Shown here in pieces: positions 33,159-41,135 of a stretch of DNA of 64,000 nt. Each line of letters begins with the position of its first letter. Within the stretch, counting starts at the first letter, position 1. The DNA is from Falsiruegeria mediterranea M17 (GTDB lineage: Bacteria; Pseudomonadota; Alphaproteobacteria; Rhodobacterales; Rhodobacteraceae), in the NCBI RefSeq assembly GCF_900302455.1, contig NZ_ONZG01000006.1:248001-312000 (forward strand), read 5' to 3'. Both the position numbers and the translations under genes were made by a program. The notes beneath the pieces were generated by a model. The model saw nothing but the letters and a program-made list of their open reading frames with translations, was not told where the DNA came from and did no database searches.

Positions 33159-33593
33159 TTATTTGGGCGCGTAGTTCATTTTCATGGTCGGGTTGTTGTC
33201 ACCGGTGTATTCGAACGATGCCTCGGCATAGGTTGGAATGCCGGCTGCGCCCGCGTTGTTGGAATACCCCCAGCCTTCTTCGGGAACCGGACCTTTCATT
33301 TCCATTTGGCCATTATCGTTGGCATCATGGTGCAACATGATCGCATAGGTGCCCGCCTCCAGGCCTGGAAGTGTACCGGTCACGGTGCCTTCGTTAGCTG
33401 GGATCTTCACGTAGCTCACCATCTTGGCAAACATGTTGTTTTCGAACGCGCGTTGATCGTTGAAGGCCAAAACGTGGATCGCACCACCCGACGCATCAAC
33501 ACCGTCGATGGTGATTTCCATGTCTGCCATGGCAGCGGTCGCAGACAGGGTCGACGCAAATAGGGCGCTGCTCAGAATGTGTGTCAGTTTCAT
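33159..33593 (-). CDS. DUF2141 family exported protein
   Basis: 144-aa DUF2141 protein. An N-terminal signal peptide (MKLTHILSSALFASTLSATA, cut after AMA near residue 23) sends it to the periplasm or outside. The mature part fits the family's beta-sandwich: IHVLAFNDQRAF, LPGLEAGTYAIMLHHDANDNGQM and GPVPEEGWGYSNN. The DANDNGQM acidic loop could bind calcium; that is inference. The ATG at 33593 was preferred over one five codons earlier because GAGG then sits at the right distance. It follows a small membrane-protein gene, 39 bp apart. Confidence 0.85.
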   Translation of the reverse strand: MKLTHILSSALFASTLSATAAMADMEITIDGVDASGGAIHVLAFNDQRAFENNMFAKMVSYVKIPANEGTVTGTLPGLEAGTYAIMLHHDANDNGQMEMKGPVPEEGWGYSNNAGAAGIPTYAEASFEYTGDNNPTMKMNYAPK

Positions 33594-33632
33594 GGTCTTT
33601 TTCCTCACTTGCTAAAATGAATGGGTCAGGGA

Positions 33633-33941
33633 TCAGAATCCGTAGGGATTGACGCCAACCAGTTGGGAGATGTCGAAGTAGATGCCGAACAGGCGCCACG
33701 CGAGGTCCTGGACCACGTAGTAGGCTCCCAAAAAGAACCACATCACGGTGACGGTCCAGAACAGCGGCGGGTTTTCGCGGATATTCACGATTTCGCCGAT
33801 AAAGGCCTCTCCTGCGATGAACGAGGTGTAGGCCCACCAAAGAAACAGCGATCCCCAGACCCAAAAGTGACCAAAGAGTGTTGCCAGGATCAGGGCGACA
33901 ACGGTCAGCCACGTGATTGGGTGGTTGGTTAGGTATTTCAT
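33633..33941 (-). CDS. Small membrane protein, unknown function
   Basis: 102 aa, not recognised. Three hydrophobic stretches are visible: residues 10-24 (WLTVVALILATLFGH), 26-46 (FVWGSLFLWWAYTSFIAGEA region) and 60-80 (LFWTVTVMWFFLGAYYVVQDL). It is rich in aromatic residues, especially Trp. It lies 9 bp after the aldehyde dehydrogenase gene and 39 bp before the DUF2141 gene, all on one strand, so the three are probably co-transcribed. Overlapping frames on the other strand look like shadows. Confidence 0.75.
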   Translation of the reverse strand: MKYLTNHPITWLTVVALILATLFGHFWVWGSLFLWWAYTSFIAGEAFIGEIVNIRENPPLFWTVTVMWFFLGAYYVVQDLAWRLFGIYFDISQLVGVNPYGF

Positions 33942-33950
33942 GGACTTCCC

Positions 33951-35390
33951 TTACTTCTTCAGCATCGGCGCGACGGCCTTCTTGAATTTCTCTCCAAAGG
34001 GTGCGCGCAGCGGCTTGAATGGCCCGTCCAAGTTGATCTGCTTGTAGACGGCCTTTTCATGGCTGAAGAGTTTGAAGCCGTGATGCCCGTGGTAGGCGCC
34101 CATGCCAGACGGGCCTACGCCGCCAAAGGGCAGGCTCTGCTGGGTCGAGTGCATGATCGTATCGTTGATGCAGGCGCCGCCCGAGGTGGTGTTTGACAGA
34201 ACCTTTTCCTGCTCGCCCACGTCTTTTGAAAAGACATACAAAGCCAGCGGACGGGGGCGAGCGTTCACAAAGGTGATGGCCTGCTCGACGGTGTCATAAG
34301 GAATTACAGGCAGGATAGGGCCAAAGATCTCGTCCGTCATCACGTCAAGTTCGGGTGATGGATCAACAAGGATCGTGGGTGGCATGACCTTTTCGTTCGC
34401 GCCATCAAAGCTCTCGTTCGCCGGGTTGACCTCGATCACCTCGGCGCCGCTGTCGCGCGCCTGCTGCACCAAAGCCTTTAGGCGGTCGTGCTGGCGATCA
34501 GATACGATGTGAGTGTAGTCCGGGTTGCCTTGCAGTGTCGGGTAGGCCTTGGCCATCTTGGTCTTTACCTGATCGACAAACTCACCAACCTTTGCGCGGG
34601 GCACCAGGGCATAGTCGGGCGCAAGGCAGACCTGACCTGCATTGAACAACTTGCCCGCCGTGATGCGCGAGGTCGCGACATCCATGTCGGCATTATCTGT
34701 CACGATGGCGGGCGATTTGCCGCCCAGTTCCAGCGTTACTGGCACCAGGTTGTCGGCGGCTGCGTGCAGGATGTGTTTGCCGATCGAAGTCGCGCCGGTG
34801 AACAGCATGTGGTCGAATGGCAGCTTGGTGAAGTTCACGCCGGTTTCTACCCCGCCGGTAACAACCACCACTTCGGTCGCTGAGAACTTTTCTTCCACCA
34901 GCTGCTTCATCAGGGCCGAGGTCGCTGGGGTGAATTCCGACGGCTTCAACATCACGGAATTGCCCGCAGCAAAGGCTTCGCCCATCGGGCCGATGGCCAG
35001 ATAGATAGGGAAGTTCCACGGTGAAACGATGCCGATGACGCCAAGGGGCTGATATTCGATCCGGGCCTTGCCACCGAACATGTTCAGCGGGAAATCGACC
35101 TTGGCTTTTGTCGGTTTCATCCATTGCGCCAAATGGGATTTGGCGTGCTTTAGCTCAGTCAGGGTGCCGCCGATGTCCGCGATCAGGGTCTCGGCCTTGC
35201 TTCGGTTGCCAAAGTCGGCAGAAACGGCGTCGGCAAGGGCGTCCTGGTTGTCCGCGATCAAATCGATCAGGCGGTTGATGCGATCAATCCGCTCGTCCAG
35301 CGATGGGGCTCCGGCGGTCAGAAAATGCGAGCGTTGTGCTTCGAGCAGGCTGATCATGTCCGCATCCAGGTTCGGGTCGTGCTTGGTCAT
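33951..35390 (-). CDS. Aldehyde dehydrogenase (coniferyl-aldehyde dehydrogenase type)
   Basis: 479-aa NAD(P)-dependent aldehyde dehydrogenase oxidising an aldehyde to the acid. Nucleophile Cys255 in NAGQVCLAPDY and general base Glu in LELGGKSP; GVIGIVSPWNFP and FTGATSIGKHI form the cofactor site. The CLAPDY context and C-terminal PFGGVGPSGMGAYHG are typical of the coniferyl-aldehyde (CalB-like) and fatty-aldehyde branch. ATG at 35390 with GGAG upstream. It lies 71 bp after a GPH-type transporter gene across a strong hairpin. Confidence 0.9.
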   Translation of the reverse strand: MTKHDPNLDADMISLLEAQRSHFLTAGAPSLDERIDRINRLIDLIADNQDALADAVSADFGNRSKAETLIADIGGTLTELKHAKSHLAQWMKPTKAKVDFPLNMFGGKARIEYQPLGVIGIVSPWNFPIYLAIGPMGEAFAAGNSVMLKPSEFTPATSALMKQLVEEKFSATEVVVVTGGVETGVNFTKLPFDHMLFTGATSIGKHILHAAADNLVPVTLELGGKSPAIVTDNADMDVATSRITAGKLFNAGQVCLAPDYALVPRAKVGEFVDQVKTKMAKAYPTLQGNPDYTHIVSDRQHDRLKALVQQARDSGAEVIEVNPANESFDGANEKVMPPTILVDPSPELDVMTDEIFGPILPVIPYDTVEQAITFVNARPRPLALYVFSKDVGEQEKVLSNTTSGGACINDTIMHSTQQSLPFGGVGPSGMGAYHGHHGFKLFSHEKAVYKQINLDGPFKPLRAPFGEKFKKAVAPMLKK

Positions 35391-35411
35391 TTGGGTCTCC
35401 CTTGGGACCTG

Positions 35412-35444
35412 CAAGCGGTTTTGGCCAAAACCAAAAACCGCTTG
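35412..35444 (-). terminator. Hairpin between transporter and aldehyde dehydrogenase genes
   Basis: Near-perfect 13-14 bp inverted repeat (CAAGCGGTTTTGG against CCAAAAACCGCTTG, one bulge) with a short loop. No trailing U-tract is present, so it may be a processing or stabilising stem between the two genes and not a full terminator. Confidence 0.5.
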
Positions 35445-35461
35445 AGGAAAACATGAATTGG

Positions 35462-36883
35462 TTACGCAGGTTTGTTGCTCACCATCTCTTCGAATTGTTT
35501 TTTGTCAAGATTGTAAAACAATAGAAAGATGATGGACGCAGCGTAGATTGCAATGGTCAGAAGCGCATAGTTGAACCCAAGGCTGCTCACGATTTCCGGT
35601 GTCAGGTTGGTCTGGTCCGGTGCTGTCGGGAAACCCACAAAGGCCAGGAACAGACCCGATACAGCCAAACCTCCGGCGGTGCCCGCCTTGAGGATGAAGG
35701 TGATCGATGCGGTGATGATCCCCTCGTTCTGGAACCCGGACTTGTGCAGGCCGACCTCGACCACGTCCGCAGTCATTGATGTCAGCACGGACGAGGTCCA
35801 GACGATCACGCCGACCTGGGCAATGCCATGCACGAACAGGACATAGATCAAGGCATCCGTGCCGTTGGCGGGAAACAGATCCATCCACCGCAGCAGGTAG
35901 GGACCAGCACCTATGATGGTCGACAGGATCGACAGGTTGATCGCCGCTGCCTTCTTGTTGTCGCGGTTGGACACCACCTTGATAAGGAAGCCCGCAATCA
36001 AGGCACCAGCAAGGTTTGCAACCAATATCAACGAGATCTGATCGTTGCTGAGTTCCCAGTAAAAGCTCATCAGGTAACTCCACAAAGCCGCACCAACACC
36101 GGCGCCGATGGCATAGACCGCCGAGGACAGAAAGATGGCACGCAGAGCGGGCAGGCCTGCTGCCGAGGTGAATTGACGGAAGAAGCCGCCCGCGCTTTTG
36201 GTGGGTTCATGGGCGATCTCGGTCATCTGTCCCTTGTAGGAAAGCAGACCCAAGGCTGAAATCAGGATGGCACCGGCGATCAGGAAAGCACTGACCAATC
36301 CCGCCTCTTGATAGCCCGCCTGGTTCAAGATGCCGTAGGGCATGAAATCGGTCGGCACGAGCCAGATGGTGTACATGGCAATCACGATGATCTGACCAGA
36401 AATCCATGTCACCGACACCTTATGCCCCGACAGCAGAGTGCGCGTGTTGTAGTCGTTGGTCAGCTCGGGGAGCATTGCATTGTGCGGCACATCATAGAGC
36501 GTCATGGACACACGTAGGCCGATGATGGTCAGCAACAGGAACCAGAACAGTTGTCCGTCGGTGGTCAGCGATGCTGGTGGGTTCCAGATCAGCCAGAAGA
36601 GGAATGCGGTCGGGACGATTGATAGAAAGATGAAGGGATGCCGCTTGCCCATCCGCGATTTCCAGTTGTCCGACAGATAGCCAACCAGCGGGTCCGAGAT
36701 CGCGTCAAAGATCAATGCGATCGACAACGCAAAACCAACAACCTCGGCCGGGAGGCCAATCACCAGGTTGTAGTAGATGAGCAGAAAGAAGCTCAACCCG
36801 TTTGAGAATACACCGTTGGCGACACCGCCCAACCCGTAGAACAGTTGCATCTTGCCGGGCGCGTCGGCTGTTTGGGTCGTCAT
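35462..36883 (-). CDS. GPH-family (MelB-like) MFS transporter
   Basis: 473-aa, 12-segment transporter of the glycoside-pentoside-hexuronide:cation symporter type. Diagnostic segments: FDAISDPLVGYLSDNW near residue 60, then MGKRHPFIFLSIVP. GPH homologues in catabolic clusters also import non-sugar substrates such as steroids and aromatics. ATG at 36883 with GGGAGGA. A regulon operator lies 55 bases upstream, between this gene and the divergent Rieske oxygenase. It is paralogous to the transporter at 58281-59678. A cation-coupled importer for the pathway substrate is the simplest reading. Confidence 0.87.
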   Translation of the reverse strand: MTTQTADAPGKMQLFYGLGGVANGVFSNGLSFFLLIYYNLVIGLPAEVVGFALSIALIFDAISDPLVGYLSDNWKSRMGKRHPFIFLSIVPTAFLFWLIWNPPASLTTDGQLFWFLLLTIIGLRVSMTLYDVPHNAMLPELTNDYNTRTLLSGHKVSVTWISGQIIVIAMYTIWLVPTDFMPYGILNQAGYQEAGLVSAFLIAGAILISALGLLSYKGQMTEIAHEPTKSAGGFFRQFTSAAGLPALRAIFLSSAVYAIGAGVGAALWSYLMSFYWELSNDQISLILVANLAGALIAGFLIKVVSNRDNKKAAAINLSILSTIIGAGPYLLRWMDLFPANGTDALIYVLFVHGIAQVGVIVWTSSVLTSMTADVVEVGLHKSGFQNEGIITASITFILKAGTAGGLAVSGLFLAFVGFPTAPDQTNLTPEIVSSLGFNYALLTIAIYAASIIFLLFYNLDKKQFEEMVSNKPA

Positions 36884-36937
36884 TATCTTTCCTCCCTGGT
36901 CCCGTTCACTGGGTGTTTTCAGATTTGTTTGCTTTAG

Positions 36938-36991
36938 TTAGTGAACGTTCATGTTCCCTTGAACTTAGGCACAGGTTGAGTTAGTTGTCAA
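36938..36991 (-). promoter_or_regulatory. Promoter and operator between MFS and Rieske genes (regulon site d)
   Basis: On the minus strand TTGACA (36991-36986), an 18-base spacer and TAAGTT (36967-36962), with the operator at 36938-36955 around the predicted start. The operator matches the consensus at 14 of 18 positions, the left half being perfect. The site sits in the divergent gap, so it could also control the Rieske gene, whose own promoter is less clear. Confidence 0.55.
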
Positions 36992-37064
36992 AGGCGATAA
37001 TTTGTCATTTATGATAAATAAACGTCGTAGACGTCCGCCAGCTGAGAAGAGAGAGGAGATTCTC

Positions 37065-38255
37065 GTGACTTTAGATTGCTCTATGCCAGAACACGCGACC
37101 CAGATTTTGCCGCCTGAGGCCTATACCTCCCCGGAGTGGTTGGCCCGCGAGATGAAAGAGTTGTTCTCGAAAACTTGGGGATTCGCGGGTGTGGTCAGCG
37201 ATGTACCCAATCCGGGGGACTACAAAACGGTAAAGGTTGGGACATTCACTCTGGTGGTGATTCGCGGCAGTGATGGCGAGTTGCGGGCTTTCCATAACAT
37301 TTGCCGCCACCGGGGGACCGAATTGATTGACCCCGGTTGCGGGAATACGGGAAAGACGATTGTTTGTCCGTATCACCGCTGGACTTTTGGCTTGGATGGC
37401 GCACTGCGCGGCGTGCCAGATCAGCGTGAGCTGTTCCCGGACTTCGATAAAAAGGCCAATGGGCTGCACAAGGCCTCGGTCGGTGTGTTCAAGGACATCA
37501 TATTTGTCTGCCCCGAGCCAGACATGAAGATCGAGGATTGGCTGGCGTCAATTCCGGATGTTGTTTGGCCCCACGACATCAACAGCCCCGAACTGGTGCC
37601 TTATGACCAAGTTGTCACATATGAGATGAAGTGCAATTGGAAGGTTTTCTTCGAAAATGCGATTGACGGGTACCATCTTGTATATTTGCACGAGCACACT
37701 TTGGGCGGCCCCCGTCCTGAAGCCAATATCTGGGACGCGCACGGAGACCATCAGGTCTGGTATTCGACCGAGAACAACGAGCACCGCAGCCGCATCCCGG
37801 CGTTCCTGAACGAGCAGCTGGAAAAACATGGGGCAAAGAAAATCGCGCACGCGTCCGAGGGCGGTTATGGCGGGGTGTACATGTTGTTCCCAACAACAAT
37901 TGTCACGTCTTCGCCTTACAGTTTTACCATTTCTTGGATGGAACCCATCGACGCAAACACGACCTATTTGCACGCCCGTAGCTGGATGGCAAAATCTCGT
38001 TTCAAGTATCGCGGGTCCATCAAGGATCTGCCTGGATATGACAAGGTGTCCGGCCTGATCAAATCCTCGCACTGGAAGAAACCTCCACTGGAGACCGGGG
38101 ATTTTCAGACCGAAGACATCTATGTCGTCGAGAAGATGCAGCGCGCCCTTCAATCGCCCAAGTACAGCGTGGGTCAATTGTCACAAGGTCCAGGAGCGGA
38201 AGCGCCTCTGACGTACTTCCAGCAGAGCGTTCGCAACTACGTTCCTGAAGAGTAA
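37065..38255 (+). CDS. Rieske 2Fe-2S ring-hydroxylating oxygenase, alpha subunit
   Basis: 396-aa Rieske non-heme-iron oxygenase. Rieske ligands: Cys80, His82 (CRHRGTE) and Cys101, His104 (CPYHRW). Mononuclear iron site: His204 and His209 in DGYHLVYLHEH, with Asp201 as the bridging acid. I chose the GTG at 37065 because GAGGAG precedes it by six bases; ATG at 37011 gives 18 more residues with no ribosome site. No beta subunit, ferredoxin or reductase gene is nearby, so electron partners are encoded elsewhere. Such enzymes hydroxylate or demethylate aromatic and N-methyl compounds; the substrate is unknown. Confidence 0.9.
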   Translation: MTLDCSMPEHATQILPPEAYTSPEWLAREMKELFSKTWGFAGVVSDVPNPGDYKTVKVGTFTLVVIRGSDGELRAFHNICRHRGTELIDPGCGNTGKTIVCPYHRWTFGLDGALRGVPDQRELFPDFDKKANGLHKASVGVFKDIIFVCPEPDMKIEDWLASIPDVVWPHDINSPELVPYDQVVTYEMKCNWKVFFENAIDGYHLVYLHEHTLGGPRPEANIWDAHGDHQVWYSTENNEHRSRIPAFLNEQLEKHGAKKIAHASEGGYGGVYMLFPTTIVTSSPYSFTISWMEPIDANTTYLHARSWMAKSRFKYRGSIKDLPGYDKVSGLIKSSHWKKPPLETGDFQTEDIYVVEKMQRALQSPKYSVGQLSQGPGAEAPLTYFQQSVRNYVPEE

Positions 38256-38282
38256 AGTTTGCTTGGATCGAGCAACCAAAGT

Positions 38283-38313
38283 CAGGCCGGATCCTGGTTT
38301 ATCCGGCCTGTTT
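38283..38313 (+). terminator. Rho-independent terminator of Rieske gene
   Basis: Perfect 10-bp inverted repeat (CAGGCCGGAT / ATCCGGCCTG) with an eight-base loop and a short TTT tail, 27 bases after the Rieske stop. Confidence 0.75.
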
Positions 38314-38324
38314 CCGTGATGGCC

Positions 38325-38351
38325 CAAAAAAATGCGCCCATCGACGGGCGC
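38325..38351 (-). terminator. Rho-independent terminator of CoA-ligase gene
   Basis: On the minus strand GCGCCC, six-base loop, GGGCGC, then A and seven T residues. It lies about 60 bases after the ligase stop and faces the Rieske-gene terminator, giving back-to-back terminators between convergent genes. Confidence 0.85.
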
Positions 38352-38410
38352 TAGTATCGGGGTCTCATCGGCGCGATGGTTGGGAGAGACCATCGCGACT
38401 TCGCGAGATG

Positions 38411-39964
38411 TCACTGAGTGGCGTGTTCAATCTCGCGGCGCGTACAGATCTCGATGATCTCACGCTTTTGTATTTTTCCGGTCGGCCCTTTTGGCAGGCT
38501 GTCCCAGATTTCGATGTCTTTGGGAATTTTGAAGTTGGCGATCTTACCGCGGCAGAATTCGCGCAGCTCGTCGCCGGTTGTGTTCTCACCATCAACCAAC
38601 GTCACGGTCGCGTGGATACGGTCGCCCCATTTGGGATCGGGCAGACCAAAGACACTGACTTCATCCACCGCCTCATGCTCGGCCAGGCAGTTTTCGATTT
38701 CGACCGGGAAAATGTTGTAGCCGCCTGATTTGATGCGGAATTTGGCCCGATCCATCAAATAGACATAGCCTTCGGCGTCCTGCGAGGCGATGTCGCCGGT
38801 ATAGAGCCATCCGTCGCGTACCGTCTCGGTGTATTTCACGTCCTGGTTCCAATAGCCTGGGATCACATAGGGCGTGCGGATCAACAGCTCTCCGGCTTCG
38901 CCCTGTGGCAGTTCATTGCCCTCGTCATCAATGATCCTGGTTTCCACAAAGTAGAGCGGGCGACCCGCACTGGCCAAACAGTTATGGTCTGCGTTCAAGG
39001 CCAGATCATGATCGGTCGCTGTCAGCATCATCGACATGCCCATCAATTCGGTTGTGCCGTACATTTGCAGGAACGAGCAGCCAAAGGCCTGCACAGCCTC
39101 GCGCACGGTGGCGGGTGGGATCGGGGCGGAACCATAGCCAAGCTGGCGCATGGACGAGACGTCGTATTTTTCGATCAGCCCGGAACTCAGAAGGCTGTTG
39201 AGCATGGTGGGCACCAGCACACAGATCGAACATTTCTCGCGTTCGATCAGTTGCAGGGCGCGTTCTGCATCCCATTCGCCGATGATGGCGCAGGGGTTGC
39301 CGTGAAAGATGTTGCGTAGCAGATGCATGATCGGCACGCCCGAAGCGGGCATGGCATGCAGCCAAACATCGTCAGGCGTGGCCCCTTCGGACAGGGCGAT
39401 GGCGGCCATGGATTCGATCATCTGGCGATGCGGATAGATTGCGCCTTTGGGCAAGCCGGTTGACCCGGTGGTGTAACAGATCATCAGCCGCTCGTGCTGC
39501 GACAGGCTCAGTGGTTCGTCCGCGGTGCCTTTGCCAATCAACGTCTCGTAATCGTCCAGCAGGTCATGCCCATCACCGATCCCAATCAGACGCGGCTGCC
39601 GATCCGATTGGGTCAACGCTTCTTTGGCCCCATCGACCAGTTCTGCCTGGACAAAAATCTGGTCAACACCGGCGTCATCAATCAGCGCGCCCAACTCGGG
39701 CGGGGCGAGGCGATAGTTCAACCCAACCCGAACTGCACCCGCCTTGGCGCAGGCCCCGATGGTTTCGACCACTTCGATGCAGTCCTTCAGGATCACGCCA
39801 ACCCGATCACCGGGGCGCACGCCCCAACCACGCAGCACGCGGCCAAGTGCGTCGGTGCGCTGATCCAATTCTCGCCAGGTTCGGCGGCGGTCGATCTCGA
39901 CATAGGCCTCGCGGTCGCCAAAGTTTCGCGCGTTTCGGTTGATCAATTCGCCTAGCGTCAGCAT
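38411..39964 (-). CDS. AMP-dependent acyl/aryl-CoA ligase
   Basis: 517-aa ANL-family ligase. Motifs: P-loop TTGSTGLPKGA near residue 170, YGTTELMGMS, GWLYTGDIA, KSGGYNIFPVEIE and C-terminal Lys in GPTGKIQKRE. The overall pattern resembles cyclohexanecarboxylate/feruloyl/long-chain acid ligases. The ATG at 39964 was chosen; a TTG 30 bases upstream is open but lacks support and would leave only nine bases to the operator. The promoter carries the shared 18-bp operator, tying it to the monooxygenase regulon although it lies 16 kb from that operon. Confidence 0.9.
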   Translation of the reverse strand: MLTLGELINRNARNFGDREAYVEIDRRRTWRELDQRTDALGRVLRGWGVRPGDRVGVILKDCIEVVETIGACAKAGAVRVGLNYRLAPPELGALIDDAGVDQIFVQAELVDGAKEALTQSDRQPRLIGIGDGHDLLDDYETLIGKGTADEPLSLSQHERLMICYTTGSTGLPKGAIYPHRQMIESMAAIALSEGATPDDVWLHAMPASGVPIMHLLRNIFHGNPCAIIGEWDAERALQLIEREKCSICVLVPTMLNSLLSSGLIEKYDVSSMRQLGYGSAPIPPATVREAVQAFGCSFLQMYGTTELMGMSMMLTATDHDLALNADHNCLASAGRPLYFVETRIIDDEGNELPQGEAGELLIRTPYVIPGYWNQDVKYTETVRDGWLYTGDIASQDAEGYVYLMDRAKFRIKSGGYNIFPVEIENCLAEHEAVDEVSVFGLPDPKWGDRIHATVTLVDGENTTGDELREFCRGKIANFKIPKDIEIWDSLPKGPTGKIQKREIIEICTRREIEHATQ

Positions 39965-40002
39965 GTCTGTTCGTGCAATCCCGATATCTCGCAAATCGAG
40001 AG

Positions 40003-40050
40003 TTAGTGAACGTTCGATATAGCATCCATGTGGATCGCCACATTTGTCAA
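40003..40050 (-). promoter_or_regulatory. Promoter and operator of CoA-ligase gene (regulon site e)
   Basis: On the minus strand a perfect -35 TTGACA (40050-40045) and a plausible -10 GATGCT after 18 bases. The operator at 40003-40020 begins 30 bases from the -35 and matches the consensus at 15 of 18 positions (left half, as read on the plus strand, perfect). Confidence 0.55.
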
Positions 40051-40168
40051 TTTCTTTTTTGGGTCAACTCGCGGCGCGGCATAGGACCATGCAATGCAAC
40101 GCTTTTCGCCGCCGGTTATGTCGCTATGATCCAACGATAGGGGCAGATCCGCCCCGGAGACTGCGCCC

Positions 40169-41050
40169 GTGATCGAATTACGAGACCTGGAATTGCTCAG
40201 CGCCCTGGCGCGGCATCGTCACTTTGCCAAGGCGGCAGAGGATTGCGGGATTTCGCAGCCTGCGTTCTCCATGCGCATCCGAAATCTTGAGGACCGGTTG
40301 GGTGTCTCTATCGTGAAACGCGCCAATCGGTTTCAGGGACTGACCGAAGAGGGCGAGATGATTGTCCGGCGGGCGCGGCGCATCCTGTTGGACACCAAGG
40401 CGCTGGAGCAAGAGGTGCTGGCGGTCAAGGGTGAGATCACAGGCACCTTGGTCCTGGGGGTGATTCCCACGGCTTTGGCTTTTACCGGCCGGTTGGTGAG
40501 GCGACTGCATCAGGCGCACCCAAAGATCGTGCCGCGCATCGATTCCATGTCCTCTGCCACAATCCAGAAGCGCCTGGACGAGGGCACGATTGATGCGGGC
40601 GTTACCTATGGTGACAGCATCGGTACAGATCTGCGTTCGGTTCAGCCACTCTATGAAGAGACTTATGTCTTGCTTGTTCCCGAGCACATGACCAGCGAAA
40701 CGGGCCCAATTCCCTGGGCGCGCGTGGCCGAGTTTCCGCTTTCGATGCTTGAGCCGCAAATGCAGAACCGGCGCATTCTGGATCGTATTTTTGCCGAACT
40801 TGGCCTGCATCCTCAGGTGGTTGCGGAAAGCAGCGGGTTCACCGCCTCGATGGTCATGGCGCGCGAAGGGTTGGCAGCAACGGTGGTGCCGCGTGTCCTG
40901 GTACGCGCTTTGGGGAACCTAAAGGGCACTAGGGTCCTGCCGCTGATCGCGCCCGAAGTCAGCAAACCCATCTGCCTGGCCACACTGACCCGCGATCCCG
41001 AACTGCCAACGGTCGCTGCATTAAGGCGGGTGGTGACGTCTTTGCGGTGA
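40169..41050 (+). CDS. LysR family transcriptional regulator (probable formate dehydrogenase regulator)
   Basis: 293-aa LysR-type regulator. The N-terminal helix-turn-helix reads FAKAAEDCGISQPAFSMRIR at about residues 20-39, followed by a LysR substrate-binding domain (GTLVLGVIPTAL, EGTIDAGVTY, REGLAATVVPRVL). Start is a GTG at 40169 with GGAGA about eight bases upstream. It sits just upstream of and co-oriented with the formate dehydrogenase genes; LysR genes are often found next to NAD-linked Mo formate dehydrogenases, so it probably controls them. Divergent from the CoA-ligase gene, which has its own operator. Confidence 0.85.
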   Translation: MIELRDLELLSALARHRHFAKAAEDCGISQPAFSMRIRNLEDRLGVSIVKRANRFQGLTEEGEMIVRRARRILLDTKALEQEVLAVKGEITGTLVLGVIPTALAFTGRLVRRLHQAHPKIVPRIDSMSSATIQKRLDEGTIDAGVTYGDSIGTDLRSVQPLYEETYVLLVPEHMTSETGPIPWARVAEFPLSMLEPQMQNRRILDRIFAELGLHPQVVAESSGFTASMVMAREGLAATVVPRVLVRALGNLKGTRVLPLIAPEVSKPICLATLTRDPELPTVAALRRVVTSLR

Positions 41051-41071
41051 TAAGGTGTCGTTATCGTGTGA

Positions 41072-41093
41072 TTGCGATTTGCGATTTGACGAT
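41072..41093 (+). repeat. Tandem TTGCGAT repeats upstream of formate dehydrogenase
   Basis: TTGCGAT, TTGCGAT and TTGACGAT follow each other directly, 43-64 bases before the formate dehydrogenase start. Three near-identical short units at helical spacing between a LysR gene and its likely target may be activator or RNA-polymerase contacts. The third unit could also serve as a -35 box (TTGACG). Confidence 0.45.
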
Positions 41094-41135
41094 ATGCTAT
41101 TCTGATGAGAGACGGAGCGTCAATCGGAGGGCATC

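Noticed and set aside
36903-36910. Half-site CGTTCACT just upstream of the first MFS gene
   Set aside because: Only one arm matches; the other half has no similarity, while a better site exists 30 bases further on.
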